In this document: positions 1-8,625 of the stretch, piece by piece
How positions within the stretch are numbered: position 1 is the stretch's first letter
Layout: each line of letters begins with the position of its first letter
Assembly (NCBI RefSeq): GCF_001426265.1
Contig: NZ_LMDG01000008.1
Span: 1 to 64,000, forward strand
Source of the DNA: Rhizobium sp. Root1220
GTDB lineage: Bacteria; Pseudomonadota; Alphaproteobacteria; Rhizobiales; Rhizobiaceae
Reading direction: 5' to 3'
Length of the DNA: 64,000 bases
Notes under the pieces: generated by a model
Told to the model about the DNA's origin: nothing
The model's input: only the letters and a program-made list of their open reading frames with translations
The model's database searches: none
Translations under genes and position numbers: made by a program

Positions 1-111
1 AAAGGCATTACGATATCTCGGCGGGCGGTTCGTGTCACGGACGCTAATTTCTAAGGGGACAGATGAGATTCTCACCACCAATAGTTTTTCAACAGTATCG
101 GCGCGAAGCGA

Positions 112-291
112 TCATATCGGTCGACAGCTACTCGACGCCCGCTCCATACAGAACTCGTTGTTCCATTGCTTTAATGCCGGGCATCTTGTGGCTACCTGCA
201 GCGTCTCGGTGGCCGAAGATATCGCATCATCGATCTTCCGGTCTATTTCGTTTGCTTGTTCGAAGGTATCCTGGCGGCGTAGGTTGACCAT
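112..291 (-). CDS. Possible small protein (59 aa), unknown
   Basis: A 59-codon frame on the minus strand begins at ATG 291 (MVNLRRQDTFEQANEIDRK...) and has a protein-like mix of residues with a helical, charged first half and two cysteines near the end. A strong AAAGGAGG sequence lies upstream but about 18 bases from this ATG. It sits closer to an out-of-frame ATG that would give only a 23-residue peptide, so the start is unsettled. The frame follows the NAD(P)-binding gene on the same strand. I recognise no family. The rest of positions 1-375 shows nothing I can support. Confidence 0.3.
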   Translation of the reverse strand: MVNLRRQDTFEQANEIDRKIDDAISSATETLQVATRCPALKQWNNEFCMERASSSCRPI

Positions 292-375
292 TTTCCATCT
301 CGTGACAATCCTCCTTTCCGAGGCTTGGCAAGGCGGCGGGACGAAATGTCCATTGGCCGCCGAACCATCGCCAAT

Positions 376-1134
376 CTAGGCAGCGGCCTGTGAGCGCCGT
401 GCAAACCAGGTCTTCATGTCAAGCTTGCCGAGCTTGGCCGCACCGAGTGGAACCAAGGATTGGTCGTCGACGAGCGAGCCGAAATACCGGGCCTGCTTGT
501 CGACCACTACGTTCCGGGCGTCGTGAGTGGCGGCAAGATACTCCTTCACGAAGTCGCTCATCGGCCTCTTGTCAGGACCAGCGATTTCAACCGTTTGATT
601 TGTCACGGGCGCGGTGGCAGCCTCGGCGACGAAGCCTACGACATCGTCGGCCGCGATAGGCTGGAATGCTCCCGATGACGCGTGGACAGTCTTGTCCACC
701 GTTGCGCTGTCGGCGATGCCACTCAGGAACTCCATGAACTGCGTCGACCTGACGATCGTATAGGGAACACCGCCTTTTTTGACGATGCTCTCCTGCACAA
801 CTTTTCCTCGGAAGTAGCCGTTGTCAGGCGATCGCTCGATGCCAACGATGGAAAGCGCGACGTGATGGCGAACACTCGCCGCCTTCTCTGCCTTGATCAG
901 ATTGGATGTGGATTGCTCGAAGAACGTCAGGACGTCCGCTGGAGCGAATGAAGGAGAGTTGGCCAGGTCAATCACCACTTCTGCACCAGTAAGTGCGTCT
1001 GACAATCCTTCGCCCGTCAGGGTATTTACCCCAGTGGAAGGTGATGACTGTAGCACGTCATGCCCCCTGTTTCTCAGGATGGCAGCAACTTTCGTTCCGA
1101 TGAGGCCAGAGCCTCCGATAATAACGATTTTCAT
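376..1134 (-). CDS. NAD(P)-binding SDR/NmrA-like oxidoreductase
   Basis: The 252-residue protein opens with a Rossmann dinucleotide-binding loop, GGSGLIG, at residues 7-13. It continues as an atypical short-chain dehydrogenase of the NmrA/YwnB type, including a VPYTIVRSTQFMEFL segment typical of this group. Proteins of this family act on NAD(P)H or sense redox state; the substrate cannot be read from sequence. GAAGGG lies a suitable distance before ATG 1134, supporting the start. The next gene upstream on the same strand is a secreted cupin protein about 70 bases away, so the two may be co-transcribed. The family is a confident call; the reaction is not. Confidence 0.8.
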   Translation of the reverse strand: MKIVIIGGSGLIGTKVAAILRNRGHDVLQSSPSTGVNTLTGEGLSDALTGAEVVIDLANSPSFAPADVLTFFEQSTSNLIKAEKAASVRHHVALSIVGIERSPDNGYFRGKVVQESIVKKGGVPYTIVRSTQFMEFLSGIADSATVDKTVHASSGAFQPIAADDVVGFVAEAATAPVTNQTVEIAGPDKRPMSDFVKEYLAATHDARNVVVDKQARYFGSLVDDQSLVPLGAAKLGKLDMKTWFARRSQAAA

Positions 1135-1202
1135 GGTCTTTACCCTTCAGCTTGGAGATCCACATGGATCGCCCCAGGTTTCGACGACGAGACAGCGGCA
1201 CC

Positions 1203-1613
1203 CTATTTGTCAGGCGTTACCATCTCCGTTTCGTTCGTGTCGAGAACGAAGACAGCAAGGATCTTCGCGGGTTCGCTGTCACTGGCATTCGCACTGACGC
1301 GGTGGTGGTCGCCGGGCACTTCGATCCAGTTCTCACCGGTCTTGTAGACCTTGACTTCTCCGTCATTGATCTGGCTCTTGATGCTGCCTTCGATCACGGT
1401 CGCATAGATAAACGCACTCTTGGGGTGCGTGTGGGAGGGGTTGTGCCCTCCTGGGCCGTATTCGACCAATACACCGCGCATGCTTTTCCCGGGAACGTTC
1501 GGAAGCACATGGTCGAATACCACCTTGACCTTGGCATTGTACGGTTTATCCGCAGCCGTAGCGGGAAGCGCCATAATCGCAGCGCATAGCAACCCAGTCG
1601 CCAGCGTTCGCAT
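1203..1613 (-). CDS. Secreted cupin-domain protein
   Basis: The 136-residue protein starts with a Sec signal peptide (residues 1 to about 20, ending ATAADK), so the mature part is periplasmic. The remainder is a single small cupin barrel. It contains the metal-binding HTH pair around residue 61, a glutamate two strands later and a DHH further on, the usual set of cupin ligands. Rhizobial proteins of this kind are annotated only as cupin-domain proteins. An AGGAGA-like ribosome site precedes ATG 1613. It may be co-transcribed with the NAD(P)-binding gene just downstream. Its substrate is unknown. Confidence 0.8.
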   Translation of the reverse strand: MRTLATGLLCAAIMALPATAADKPYNAKVKVVFDHVLPNVPGKSMRGVLVEYGPGGHNPSHTHPKSAFIYATVIEGSIKSQINDGEVKVYKTGENWIEVPGDHHRVSANASDSEPAKILAVFVLDTNETEMVTPDK

Positions 1614-1815
1614 GGGATCTCTCCTTTCTTGATGTGATTGGATACGCTCCGTATTGTATGCGATGTGCGCTGAATGGTATAGGTCATCCGAAGGTTAGGG
1701 GATGGGGCGGCCGGCTTGCACTACCGCTTTTGGCGCAAAGCAGGCGTGGGCAAAGGCTTCTGACTCGCGCCGACAATATTCATTGGCTCAGATTTCAGAA
1801 TCTCCGCGGCAACTG

Positions 1816-3729
1816 TCAGGGATCGAGATCCTCTGACTGGACCAATTCGTAAATCTCGACCGCCTCGGCGCGCCCCTTCACTTTCACTGGACCGATCGCG
1901 CGGAAAGCAAAGAGGTCCCGGACCATGCTATGGATTGCGGCGCTCGCAAGGATCGAAGTCCCGAACTCCCTATTTAGTCCTTCCAGCCTGGATGCGACGT
2001 TGATCGTATCGCCCATGGCTGTGTACTGCTGGCGCGAGATCGCACCGAAACTCCCGACGACCGCTTGCCCACTGTGCAGACCGAAGCGGGTTATGAGTTC
2101 GGGCTGGCCGTTGCTGCGATTTTTGACATTCAATTCGTCGAAGGCAGCCTTCATGGCAAGAGTACAGCGACAGCCGTGTTCGACGTGACTGGCGTCCTGA
2201 ATGGGAGCGTTCCACATGACGAAAGCGGAATCGCCAAGATACTGGACGACTGTTCCCCCGTGACGTTCGGCAATCTGGTTCAACAACTCGAAGTAGATCG
2301 ATAGAATGTCTACCACGTCTTCCGGCGTATGCAGTTCCGAGATCGTGGTGAAATCACGTATATCGGTGAACAGGACTGTGACCTCCTGCCTTGTTGCCTT
2401 TGTAGGCGAGCCATCCGGATTGACAATACGCCGAACGACCTCCCGAGGAACGTAAAGAGCAAACTGGGCGATGGCCCGCCGCGAGGCAGCCAGTGCGCTC
2501 GCCAATGTGTTGATCTCACTGATCCAGGAGTGGGATGTGCGCGTTCCGGCGAAGTCGAGATCGCCGATTCTTCGCGCTTCATCGGCAAGCTGGAACAGGG
2601 AGCGACCGATCAGGCGCGAGAGGAGGATAGAGGCACCAATCCCTCCAATCACGAACGTTGCGGCAATCAGGAGGTTGCGAACGAGCTGTCTGTTGGCCTG
2701 GCGCACGAGGTCCTCGAGCGGCACAATGACGGCAACGGAGCTGCCTTTGAACAATCCGGAGAAAGTCACTGGTGCTATCTGCGCAAGGTAGGCCTCGCCA
2801 TCCAGATCGAAACGGGCTACCTCGCCGTTCGCATAGCGTGGACTCTGGCGCAGTCGCATCACCGTCTCCACGCTCCCGTCCAGGCCATTCGTTAGTCGTC
2901 CATCCGTCCCGTCTTCCGACCAACTGCCGAGGATTTTGCTCATTATGGCCGGGTCGGAATGTGCGACGAGCTTGTCGTGGTCGTCGATGACATAGCTGCG
3001 GGCGCGCGGTGAAATCTCCCGTGCATCGAGCAGGTTGCTGACGGTTTGGAGGTGAATGTTGATGCCAACCACGATCTGACGGTTGCCCTTCATGGGAATG
3101 GCCATCGTCAGGGTTGGAACCCCCAGCGTTCCGGTGACGTAGGGGCCGATGGAAATCGGATGGCCATATTGAGCTACCGACCGATACCATGGACGGGCAC
3201 GCGGATCGAAGGTCGTATATTCGAACGTGTGTTCGTTGATGAGACCCCCATTTGCATCGAGAAACCTGATCGTCGAGATGACATCGGCCTTGTCCCGCCA
3301 GGCGATGGTCCTGACCGCAAAAGCGGCCCCATCGGGTGCTGCAAGGGCGGTGCGGACGGTCCGATTTGCCGCGCTTATCACTTGAACGTAGGAGCCGTCC
3401 GGATACCCGCCATAGATGCTCGTTGCATTTGGGACGTTTCTGAGGACGTCGACAAAGAACGCCTGCTTCGCACTGAGATCATCCGGTGGCAGCGAGATCA
3501 ATTGTGGCAGCGAGGACGCGACGGCAATGGCTTCGTATCCGCCTTCCAGGGCATTTCTGTATCCTTCGACGAGACGCAGGCTCATTTGCCTCATCTGCTT
3601 TTCGCCTGCTAGAACTGCGGCCGAGCGACCTTGGCTGAAAGCCAGCCAGATGAGAGGCGAGGAGGTGCAAAGGAGCAACAACGCGACCAGAACGCTGAGA
3701 TGCAATCTTAGGGGTTTCGACCAGCGCAC
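1816..3729 (-). CDS. Membrane adenylate cyclase, Cache + HAMP-like + class III cyclase
   Basis: A 637-residue class III nucleotide cyclase making cAMP, probably in response to an extracellular ligand. Helix 1 (residues about 8-30) and helix 2 (about 350-372) bracket a periplasmic dCache-like sensor of about 300 residues. A HAMP-like linker follows, then the catalytic domain from about residue 445. The catalytic domain shows VTVLFTDIRDFT with the metal aspartate, YLGDSAFVMWNAP, and a C-terminal YTAMGDTINVASRLEG segment with the transition-state Asn/Arg. The start is GTG 3729 with only a weak ribosome site (CTGGATATCAC), so an alternative start is possible. It is flanked by unrelated genes. Rhizobia carry many such cyclases; the ligand is not predictable. 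Confidence 0.9.
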   Translation of the reverse strand: MRWSKPLRLHLSVLVALLLLCTSSPLIWLAFSQGRSAAVLAGEKQMRQMSLRLVEGYRNALEGGYEAIAVASSLPQLISLPPDDLSAKQAFFVDVLRNVPNATSIYGGYPDGSYVQVISAANRTVRTALAAPDGAAFAVRTIAWRDKADVISTIRFLDANGGLINEHTFEYTTFDPRARPWYRSVAQYGHPISIGPYVTGTLGVPTLTMAIPMKGNRQIVVGINIHLQTVSNLLDAREISPRARSYVIDDHDKLVAHSDPAIMSKILGSWSEDGTDGRLTNGLDGSVETVMRLRQSPRYANGEVARFDLDGEAYLAQIAPVTFSGLFKGSSVAVIVPLEDLVRQANRQLVRNLLIAATFVIGGIGASILLSRLIGRSLFQLADEARRIGDLDFAGTRTSHSWISEINTLASALAASRRAIAQFALYVPREVVRRIVNPDGSPTKATRQEVTVLFTDIRDFTTISELHTPEDVVDILSIYFELLNQIAERHGGTVVQYLGDSAFVMWNAPIQDASHVEHGCRCTLAMKAAFDELNVKNRSNGQPELITRFGLHSGQAVVGSFGAISRQQYTAMGDTINVASRLEGLNREFGTSILASAAIHSMVRDLFAFRAIGPVKVKGRAEAVEIYELVQSEDLDP

Positions 3730-3884
3730 GTGATATCCAGTTATGCCGGTACATCGGCGCGTTGCGGGGCGTTAATCTGGTCGCAAGCTGCGACAACCCA
3801 TCGCTGATTGTACTCTGTGTACTCCCATTGTGAAGTGCCCTCAAACCGTCATTTCACGGTTGATGGCGACGTTGCAAACTGAGT

Positions 3885-4868
3885 TCAGAATAGGCGGCCG
3901 ACAAATCGCTCGTTCTCCCATGTCCTAAGAAAAGTCACCTCCCGTGCTATCCAACCGACACTGTTGCTTCCCCACTCGCACACGCGGCTGGCATACTCAC
4001 CCATCAGCCAAAAGTGGCGGACGATCACGAACCGAATAGCTGCTTCGAAGTCGTCAGAAGTTATCGGTCGGATTGATTTGTATCCATCAACGAAAGCAGC
4101 CCACATAGAGGTCAACGATCGGCCGAAAGAGACTTTTGCCCACAAAAAGACGGCCAAGTCATATGCAAGGTATCCCGGACCTCCGTCATCGAAGTCGAAA
4201 AACACCGCTTCTCCAGCCTCGTTGATACGTGAATTGAAGCCGTGGCAGTCCCCGTGGCAATACGTCCATGTCAGGTTTCTGAATGCCTTGATGGCCGTCG
4301 CCGTCCGCTCGGCAATTTGTTCAAGGTCGCTGAGGACATGCGTTTCTCCCACAATTCCGCTAGCGCGAATTCGAGCAAGAGGCCGATGCAGTAAATGTTC
4401 CAGATCAAGCCGGTACAGTGCACCGTTAGCCGGAAATGTCTCAGCCGCGTTGTGCAGTAGAGCAAGGGTCTTGCCGTTGGCCCATGCATCACCAGCGTCA
4501 GTTGCAAGCGGTTCTCGGCCATCGACCGCCTGAAAAAGTACACCATCGCGCCCACCCTCTGGCGCGCGCCCTCTGAGGAAGAACGTGCCATCGCGTGTCG
4601 GAATGGGCGCGGCGACCGGAACTCCCAATTTGGAGAGGTGCCTCAAGAATGCAGTTTCGCTCCTGACGTTGGCTGGTCCACGCGCGCGGTGGTGCGAGAG
4701 CCGAAACACATATCGCTCGCCGCTGGTCACGCTGGCTAGGTAGACGTCATTAAAGCCGCGTTGAAGCAATTGGCAAGAAACCGACGCCCCTAACGCGTAG
4801 TACCTATCGATGAAGCGTTCGATCGCCACAATCTGAGAGGTCGAGTATAGCGGATCAAAATCTAGCAT
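3885..4868 (-). CDS. Aminoglycoside/homoserine-kinase-like phosphotransferase
   Basis: A 327-residue protein of the APH/choline-kinase fold. The catalytic loop is YCHGDCHGFNSRI (HGDxxxxN), followed by the metal motif FFDFDDGG. The N-terminal lobe begins MLDFDPLYSTSQ, which is the conserved beginning of homoserine-kinase-type II-like members, so I place the start at ATG 4868 although the frame stays open upstream to 5222. That upstream part overlaps the oppositely oriented YCII gene and does not look like protein. The substrate is a small alcohol or amino compound, not identifiable here. Resistance to an antibiotic cannot be inferred from this sequence. Confidence 0.8.
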   Translation of the reverse strand: MLDFDPLYSTSQIVAIERFIDRYYALGASVSCQLLQRGFNDVYLASVTSGERYVFRLSHHRARGPANVRSETAFLRHLSKLGVPVAAPIPTRDGTFFLRGRAPEGGRDGVLFQAVDGREPLATDAGDAWANGKTLALLHNAAETFPANGALYRLDLEHLLHRPLARIRASGIVGETHVLSDLEQIAERTATAIKAFRNLTWTYCHGDCHGFNSRINEAGEAVFFDFDDGGPGYLAYDLAVFLWAKVSFGRSLTSMWAAFVDGYKSIRPITSDDFEAAIRFVIVRHFWLMGEYASRVCEWGSNSVGWIAREVTFLRTWENERFVGRLF

Positions 4869-5066
4869 GGCCGGTGTTCCATAGGTAAAAGCAACCTGGC
4901 TTTGTAAACTGCTGAGTTCTACAATGATCGTGACGGAGGCGGAAGCTTCCGCACCACCGTCGGCCTTCCGGCAGTCCGCCCAGTCGACTCCCCGCTTCGC
5001 GCCAAAAGCAGTCATTGACATCACGTTTGGTGCCACCAACTTTCCTTCGAAAGTATGGAGGAGCTT

Positions 5067-5405
5067 GTGCCAAGGTTTGTCGCGATAGGATACGGAGACG
5101 AAGCGGGTTACGAACGGACGGATAAGCTGATCCGCGCCGATGCTCACGCTCATGATGCAAAACTTCAACAAGCCGGGGTCGAGATGGGAATGGCCGGGCG
5201 GGCCGTTCAGGTTAGAAACCATGAGACCAAGGAAGTGACTGTCTCCGAGGGCCCATTCATGAGGTCGGAACTGCCTGTCGCGGGTTTCGCCCTCATCGAG
5301 GCGGCTGACCTGGCGGAGGCGATAGAGATCGTTTCGAAGACACCATGTGCTGTGGCCTACGGTGTCGTCGAGGTCTGGCCGCTAGAGCAACGCCTAGGAA
5401 GCTAG
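5067..5405 (+). CDS. YCII/DGPF-domain protein
   Basis: A 112-residue YCII-family protein. The recognisable parts are PRFVAIGYGDEAG at the start, VRNHETKEVTVSEGPF in the middle (the DGPF-like turn) and GFALIEAADLAEAIEIVSKTPC, then VVEVWPL at the end. The start is taken as GTG 5067 because GGAGGAG ends five bases before it; the in-frame ATG at 5055 would overlap that ribosome site. YCII domains have a ferredoxin-like fold with a probable active-site His/Asp pair, and some are fused to ECF sigma factors. No such sigma gene is adjacent here. It is divergent from the kinase gene. The biochemical role is unknown. Confidence 0.75.
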   Translation: MPRFVAIGYGDEAGYERTDKLIRADAHAHDAKLQQAGVEMGMAGRAVQVRNHETKEVTVSEGPFMRSELPVAGFALIEAADLAEAIEIVSKTPCAVAYGVVEVWPLEQRLGS

Positions 5406-5598
5406 CGATGGGCTGACTGCCGGAACGTTTCGTCGGCTCGTGCCGAAAGCGGCAATCTTCAATCGAAAGTCGCAATGGCCGCCCGCACAATGCCGTGACT
5501 GGGCCATCGGTCTCCGAAATGGTCTATAACGCCACGTAGCATGCCAATTGGAGACATGGATCAGGTGAAAAGCCTCAGTTCGCCCATCGCACGCGCGG

Positions 5599-5778
5599 CT
5601 ACCACAGCGCTTGAACGGCGACGATGACAAGAAAAGCGACCATCACAATAGAAGCCATCCGCAAGGCAGTGCGATTGGCCTGAGCGAGTACCCGTGGCTT
5701 GGGGTCTCGCTTGGGATTGAATTTCTGGCGAGGCTTCTGAGTTGCTCCTGCCTGGGACGATTTGTTTCCTGCTGCCAT
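5599..5778 (-). CDS. Small protein with one C-terminal membrane helix
   Basis: A 59-residue protein beginning MAAGNKSSQAG. A basic, proline-rich first half (KPRQKFNPKRDPKPR) is followed by one hydrophobic helix at the C-terminus (about residues 42-58). This predicts a tail-anchored or N-in inner-membrane peptide. ATG 5778 was chosen because the in-frame sequence upstream is not protein-like. The ribosome site is weak. I do not recognise a family. Confidence 0.45.
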   Translation of the reverse strand: MAAGNKSSQAGATQKPRQKFNPKRDPKPRVLAQANRTALRMASIVMVAFLVIVAVQALW

Positions 5779-6042
5779 GGCTGTTTCGCTCAAGTTGGTG
5801 GATATCGAGAATGCCAATTCTATCATAAAAGCTCTGTCACGCTTAGTGCGCGATACTGCCCTTGCGATTGACGAAGGTTCGGGTGCAGTCGACCTATTCA
5901 TTATTCGCGCGAGCCGTCATCCGCGTATGCCGCCATAAGCAAGACTACCTTCTGCATGACGCGGAGAGCGAACGTTCGGAAGGCTATGCATCCTTTCGGG
6001 GCAACCGGCGTTTATCGAAATGGGCACGCGAGGAGAAAATCC

Positions 6043-6408
6043 ATGACGAGGACCAGAACAAAAGGCTTCACCAGTCCAGCACAGCTTCGGGAATATCTGG
6101 CTGACGCCGAGATTGACGCTCCCGAGGAGGCGATTGATGAACCAGCCGATCACGATCCCGAAGCGAATGTGAAAGAGTTGGCTTGGCTCCGCAAAGAAGT
6201 GGCGGATCTTCGGGAACGGCTTGCCACCGTTCGCGAAGATCCGCTTCATAGTGATGGAGCGGCAAAGTTGGAAATCCATAGCTGGCTGGGACTAGCCGCA
6301 GCTGGCGCGGCCGCGTTTATTTTGGGGAGTTTCGCCCAGCATGTCTGGGCGGGAGCCCCACCTGCTGCGATTTCTTTGAAGAGGCGCACAAACAGACGCC
6401 TTTTATAG
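6043..6408 (+). CDS. Hypothetical coiled-coil membrane protein
   Basis: A 121-residue protein starting at ATG 6043, which has AGGAGA six bases upstream; the frame is open further back but without a ribosome site. Residues about 15-55 are acidic, residues about 45-65 (ELAWLRKEVADLRERL) form a heptad-patterned coiled coil, and one hydrophobic helix (LGLAAAGAAAFILGSFA) lies at about 85-103. The architecture suggests a small single-pass membrane protein that oligomerises. No family is recognised and the neighbours give no clue. Confidence 0.6.
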   Translation: MTRTRTKGFTSPAQLREYLADAEIDAPEEAIDEPADHDPEANVKELAWLRKEVADLRERLATVREDPLHSDGAAKLEIHSWLGLAAAGAAAFILGSFAQHVWAGAPPAAISLKRRTNRRLL

Positions 6409-6567
6409 GAGGAACGCCGTGGTGGCCGATGGCCGCCAACGCTGACATTCGTCAGCTTCCGGTACGTCGATACGTTCGATCCTCAGAATGCCGGACCATC
6501 CCGCAGGGTGAAAGCTTTGCTTTGACGTGAAGCCTGAAGTTGCTTTGACCGCACCGGAGCCACTGTC

Positions 6568-7101
6568 TCACCCGTTTCCAATGATCTTGCCCGCCATCTC
6601 AATCACGACGCCCTTGTTCCAGTTAGCGGTGCCACATTTGGGTGGTGGATCTCCAATCAGTGCAAGTGCTCGGCATTTCAGCATAGAGGCAATCGAGTGT
6701 AGTTGGCCCGGGGTCAACTGCTTCTTCTGCAAGGATGCTCCACCTGTGCCGCCAGAAGGCCACGTGGAAAGTGCGGCAAGCACTGGTGCGGTCGAACTTA
6801 GGATCTTCGGGTTAGTCGGGTCAGCGGGCGAGCCATTCCCGATGATTTTGTTCGCGAGAACTACGATATTTCTGGCCGCCGTGGCATCGTCCGCCGTCGG
6901 CCTTCCTTGATCCGAGGCTTCAATTGTCACGGGTATGGCCAGGCAAACAATTCCTTGTGCCAGATCCCCGTTCGGACTGACGACGTTGGGGTCCAATATT
7001 TCTTTCGTAACGTTGATTTCGCACTCTGCCGCAATTGCAATGTTGCTAGCGACGAAAAAGGGCGCTCCGATGCTGAGCGCTACAATGAGCAAATTTCGCA
7101 T
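6568..7101 (-). CDS. Secreted protein of unknown function with repeated KIIGNG motif
   Basis: A 177-residue protein with a clear signal peptide (MRNLLIVALSIGAPFFVAS..., cleavage near AIAAE) and four cysteines in the mature part, compatible with two periplasmic disulfides. ATG 7101 is preceded by GAGGGGGAAATAGAG. The motif NKIIGNG occurs mid-protein and GKIIGNG is the exact C-terminus, which suggests an internal duplication. There is no match I recognise. It is monocistronic as far as can be seen. Confidence 0.6.
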   Translation of the reverse strand: MRNLLIVALSIGAPFFVASNIAIAAECEINVTKEILDPNVVSPNGDLAQGIVCLAIPVTIEASDQGRPTADDATAARNIVVLANKIIGNGSPADPTNPKILSSTAPVLAALSTWPSGGTGGASLQKKQLTPGQLHSIASMLKCRALALIGDPPPKCGTANWNKGVVIEMAGKIIGNG

Positions 7102-7216
7102 CTCTATTTCCCCCTCGATAGGATACATTAGTAAGATGACATATAGCGCCTGCAGTGTCACGTATCGAGGTTACGCCGTGCAATGAAATGCTTCGGTTTG
7201 ATGTTGCGTGAGGGCG

Positions 7217-7414
7217 TTAGAGAGGAGGGGGCGTAGGATAGCTGGCCCTCTGGCCCTTGCCGGTCTTCTTATTAGGCGTAGAGAACCCGAGTTTCTCGCT
7301 TTCTGACGTCGCGACCGGCAGGTGACGAGCAATAGATTCAGAGAGGTGTGGCATGGTCGTCAGCTCGATGAAGGGGAAGGCAAAGCCTTCCCCTCGATTC
7401 AATTCGAACTTCAT
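7217..7414 (-). CDS. Small protein translationally coupled to stress protein
   Basis: A 65-residue reading frame (MKFELNRGEGFAFPFIEL...) whose ATG overlaps the TGA of the upstream stress gene in an ATGA junction (7411-7414). This arrangement usually reflects translational coupling. The product is basic and proline-rich at the end and has no recognised domain. The in-frame upstream ATG at 7432 lies inside the upstream gene and is less likely. The coupling is the main support for it being real. Confidence 0.45.
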   Translation of the reverse strand: MKFELNRGEGFAFPFIELTTMPHLSESIARHLPVATSESEKLGFSTPNKKTGKGQRASYPTPPPL

Positions 7415-8085
7415 CGGCTGCCTGGAAGCCACTGACCCCGGCGAATGTCATCGATGGACTGTTCCTGTGACATTGGACGCTCGCCTTCTGAAACGTCTCG
7501 CTGATGCCCGGTAGGAAGGACATCGTCCAGGACGTCATCGGGAAGTTCTTCGGTCAGCTCGTATGCGCGCACTCGCGCCGAGGTCGCTTCTGTACTGCGC
7601 ATATAGCGGCCGCCCGTCGCAGCGCCTGCTGCCGCATCAGCCTGGAAGACGTCGTTTTTGGTCTCTGCCGCCTGCTGATCGCGGCCAGCGGTCCAGCCAT
7701 CCGTCCGCCAGGTGTCCGCACGTTCGTCCATGTCGATCGACCCTTCGTCGTCGAGGATGTCATGGGCCGTGTCGTAGTTGTTCGAGTCGACGGAGACGGA
7801 GACAAGAAAGCCGCCACGGCGAAGGCCTTCGGCGTAGACATCGCGGTCTTCGTCAGGAAAGAACCAGTCTCCGAGCTTCGACCAGAAGCCGGATCCTTCG
7901 GCGGCCGCAACCGCGCTTTCGCTATCGGCTTCATAGCCAGGCATGAGGCGGACGCCGGTGACACCTGCCGCTTTCAGTTTGTCCACCGCCGCCTCAGCGT
8001 CTCCGCGATTGTCGAAGAACGCAGTCAGCGTGCTCGCGCGCCTTCCTGCGATGTTAAACGCGCCGTCGTTAAGATGATTGGTCAT
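7411..8085 (-). CDS. YflT/general stress protein 17M-like domain protein
   Basis: A 224-residue cytoplasmic protein starting at ATG 8085 behind GGAGGAAAAA. Residues about 15-100 form a heat-induced-stress (YflT/GSP17M) domain: STLTAFFDNRGDAEAAVDKL, then a GVTGVRLMPGYE strand, and GGFLVSVSVDSNNYDTAHDIL. The remainder is acidic, low in hydrophobic residues and likely disordered. In rhizobia such proteins are typically under general stress (EcfG) control, but I do not see a convincing promoter. A small coupled gene overlaps its stop codon. Confidence 0.75.
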   Translation of the reverse strand: MTNHLNDGAFNIAGRRASTLTAFFDNRGDAEAAVDKLKAAGVTGVRLMPGYEADSESAVAAAEGSGFWSKLGDWFFPDEDRDVYAEGLRRGGFLVSVSVDSNNYDTAHDILDDEGSIDMDERADTWRTDGWTAGRDQQAAETKNDVFQADAAAGAATGGRYMRSTEATSARVRAYELTEELPDDVLDDVLPTGHQRDVSEGERPMSQEQSIDDIRRGQWLPGSR

Positions 8086-8256
8086 GGATTTTTCCTCCGT
8101 AAATCGTGTGAACAACGAACGGCCGGAGGAGTTGATTGTTCCTGTTACACCTAAGTCTTCATGTTGAGGCACGGAACCGGGTCCTCACACTGACCGTTGT
8201 CTGGACGCGTCATGCGCCGGCACCCCTCGCAACGCCGCGCCTCAGTCTGGCAAAGC

Positions 8257-8457
8257 TCATTCCCGCCCGAACTGGTCAACGAGCGCCTTTCGAAGTGATC
8301 CTGCGTCCGTACGTGGAGGAGGGCGGAACGTAGCTCGCGGAGAGGGCCGTCTTTGCTTCACGAGCGTCACGTTCCGCATTGAAGATCCCGTCGCGATTTC
8401 GTAGGTCACAGCGCGTTTCTTTTCGCGTTGGGCACGTGCCCTGGAGTGCCTCATCAT
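8257..8457 (-). CDS. Small basic protein, unknown
   Basis: A 66-residue, strongly basic frame starting MMRHSRARAQREKKRAV at ATG 8457, with GGAGG seven bases upstream. The frame is open further back, but the ribosome site decides this start. It has no membrane segment, no cysteines and no recognised domain. The rest of 8086-8625 shows no other gene. Confidence 0.4.
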   Translation of the reverse strand: MMRHSRARAQREKKRAVTYEIATGSSMRNVTLVKQRRPSPRATFRPPPRTDAGSLRKALVDQFGRE

Positions 8458-8625
8458 GGTTGTGCCTCCGACCATCAAGAGGAGCCGGCTTTCAATCCAA
8501 CGGATAGCCATGGATTTCGACGATACAGCGCCATCGCACGATCATGCAGGCAGGTGGAAATCCCGAAGAAAGGCCTTATCCCCTAACGCATTGCCGTTAC
8601 GGTCAAAACTGAGTAAATCGGCTCG

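Noticed and set aside
3885..5222. Longer 445-residue version of the phosphotransferase
   Set aside because: The first 118 residues overlap the divergent YCII gene and are not protein-like; the family start fits ATG 4868.
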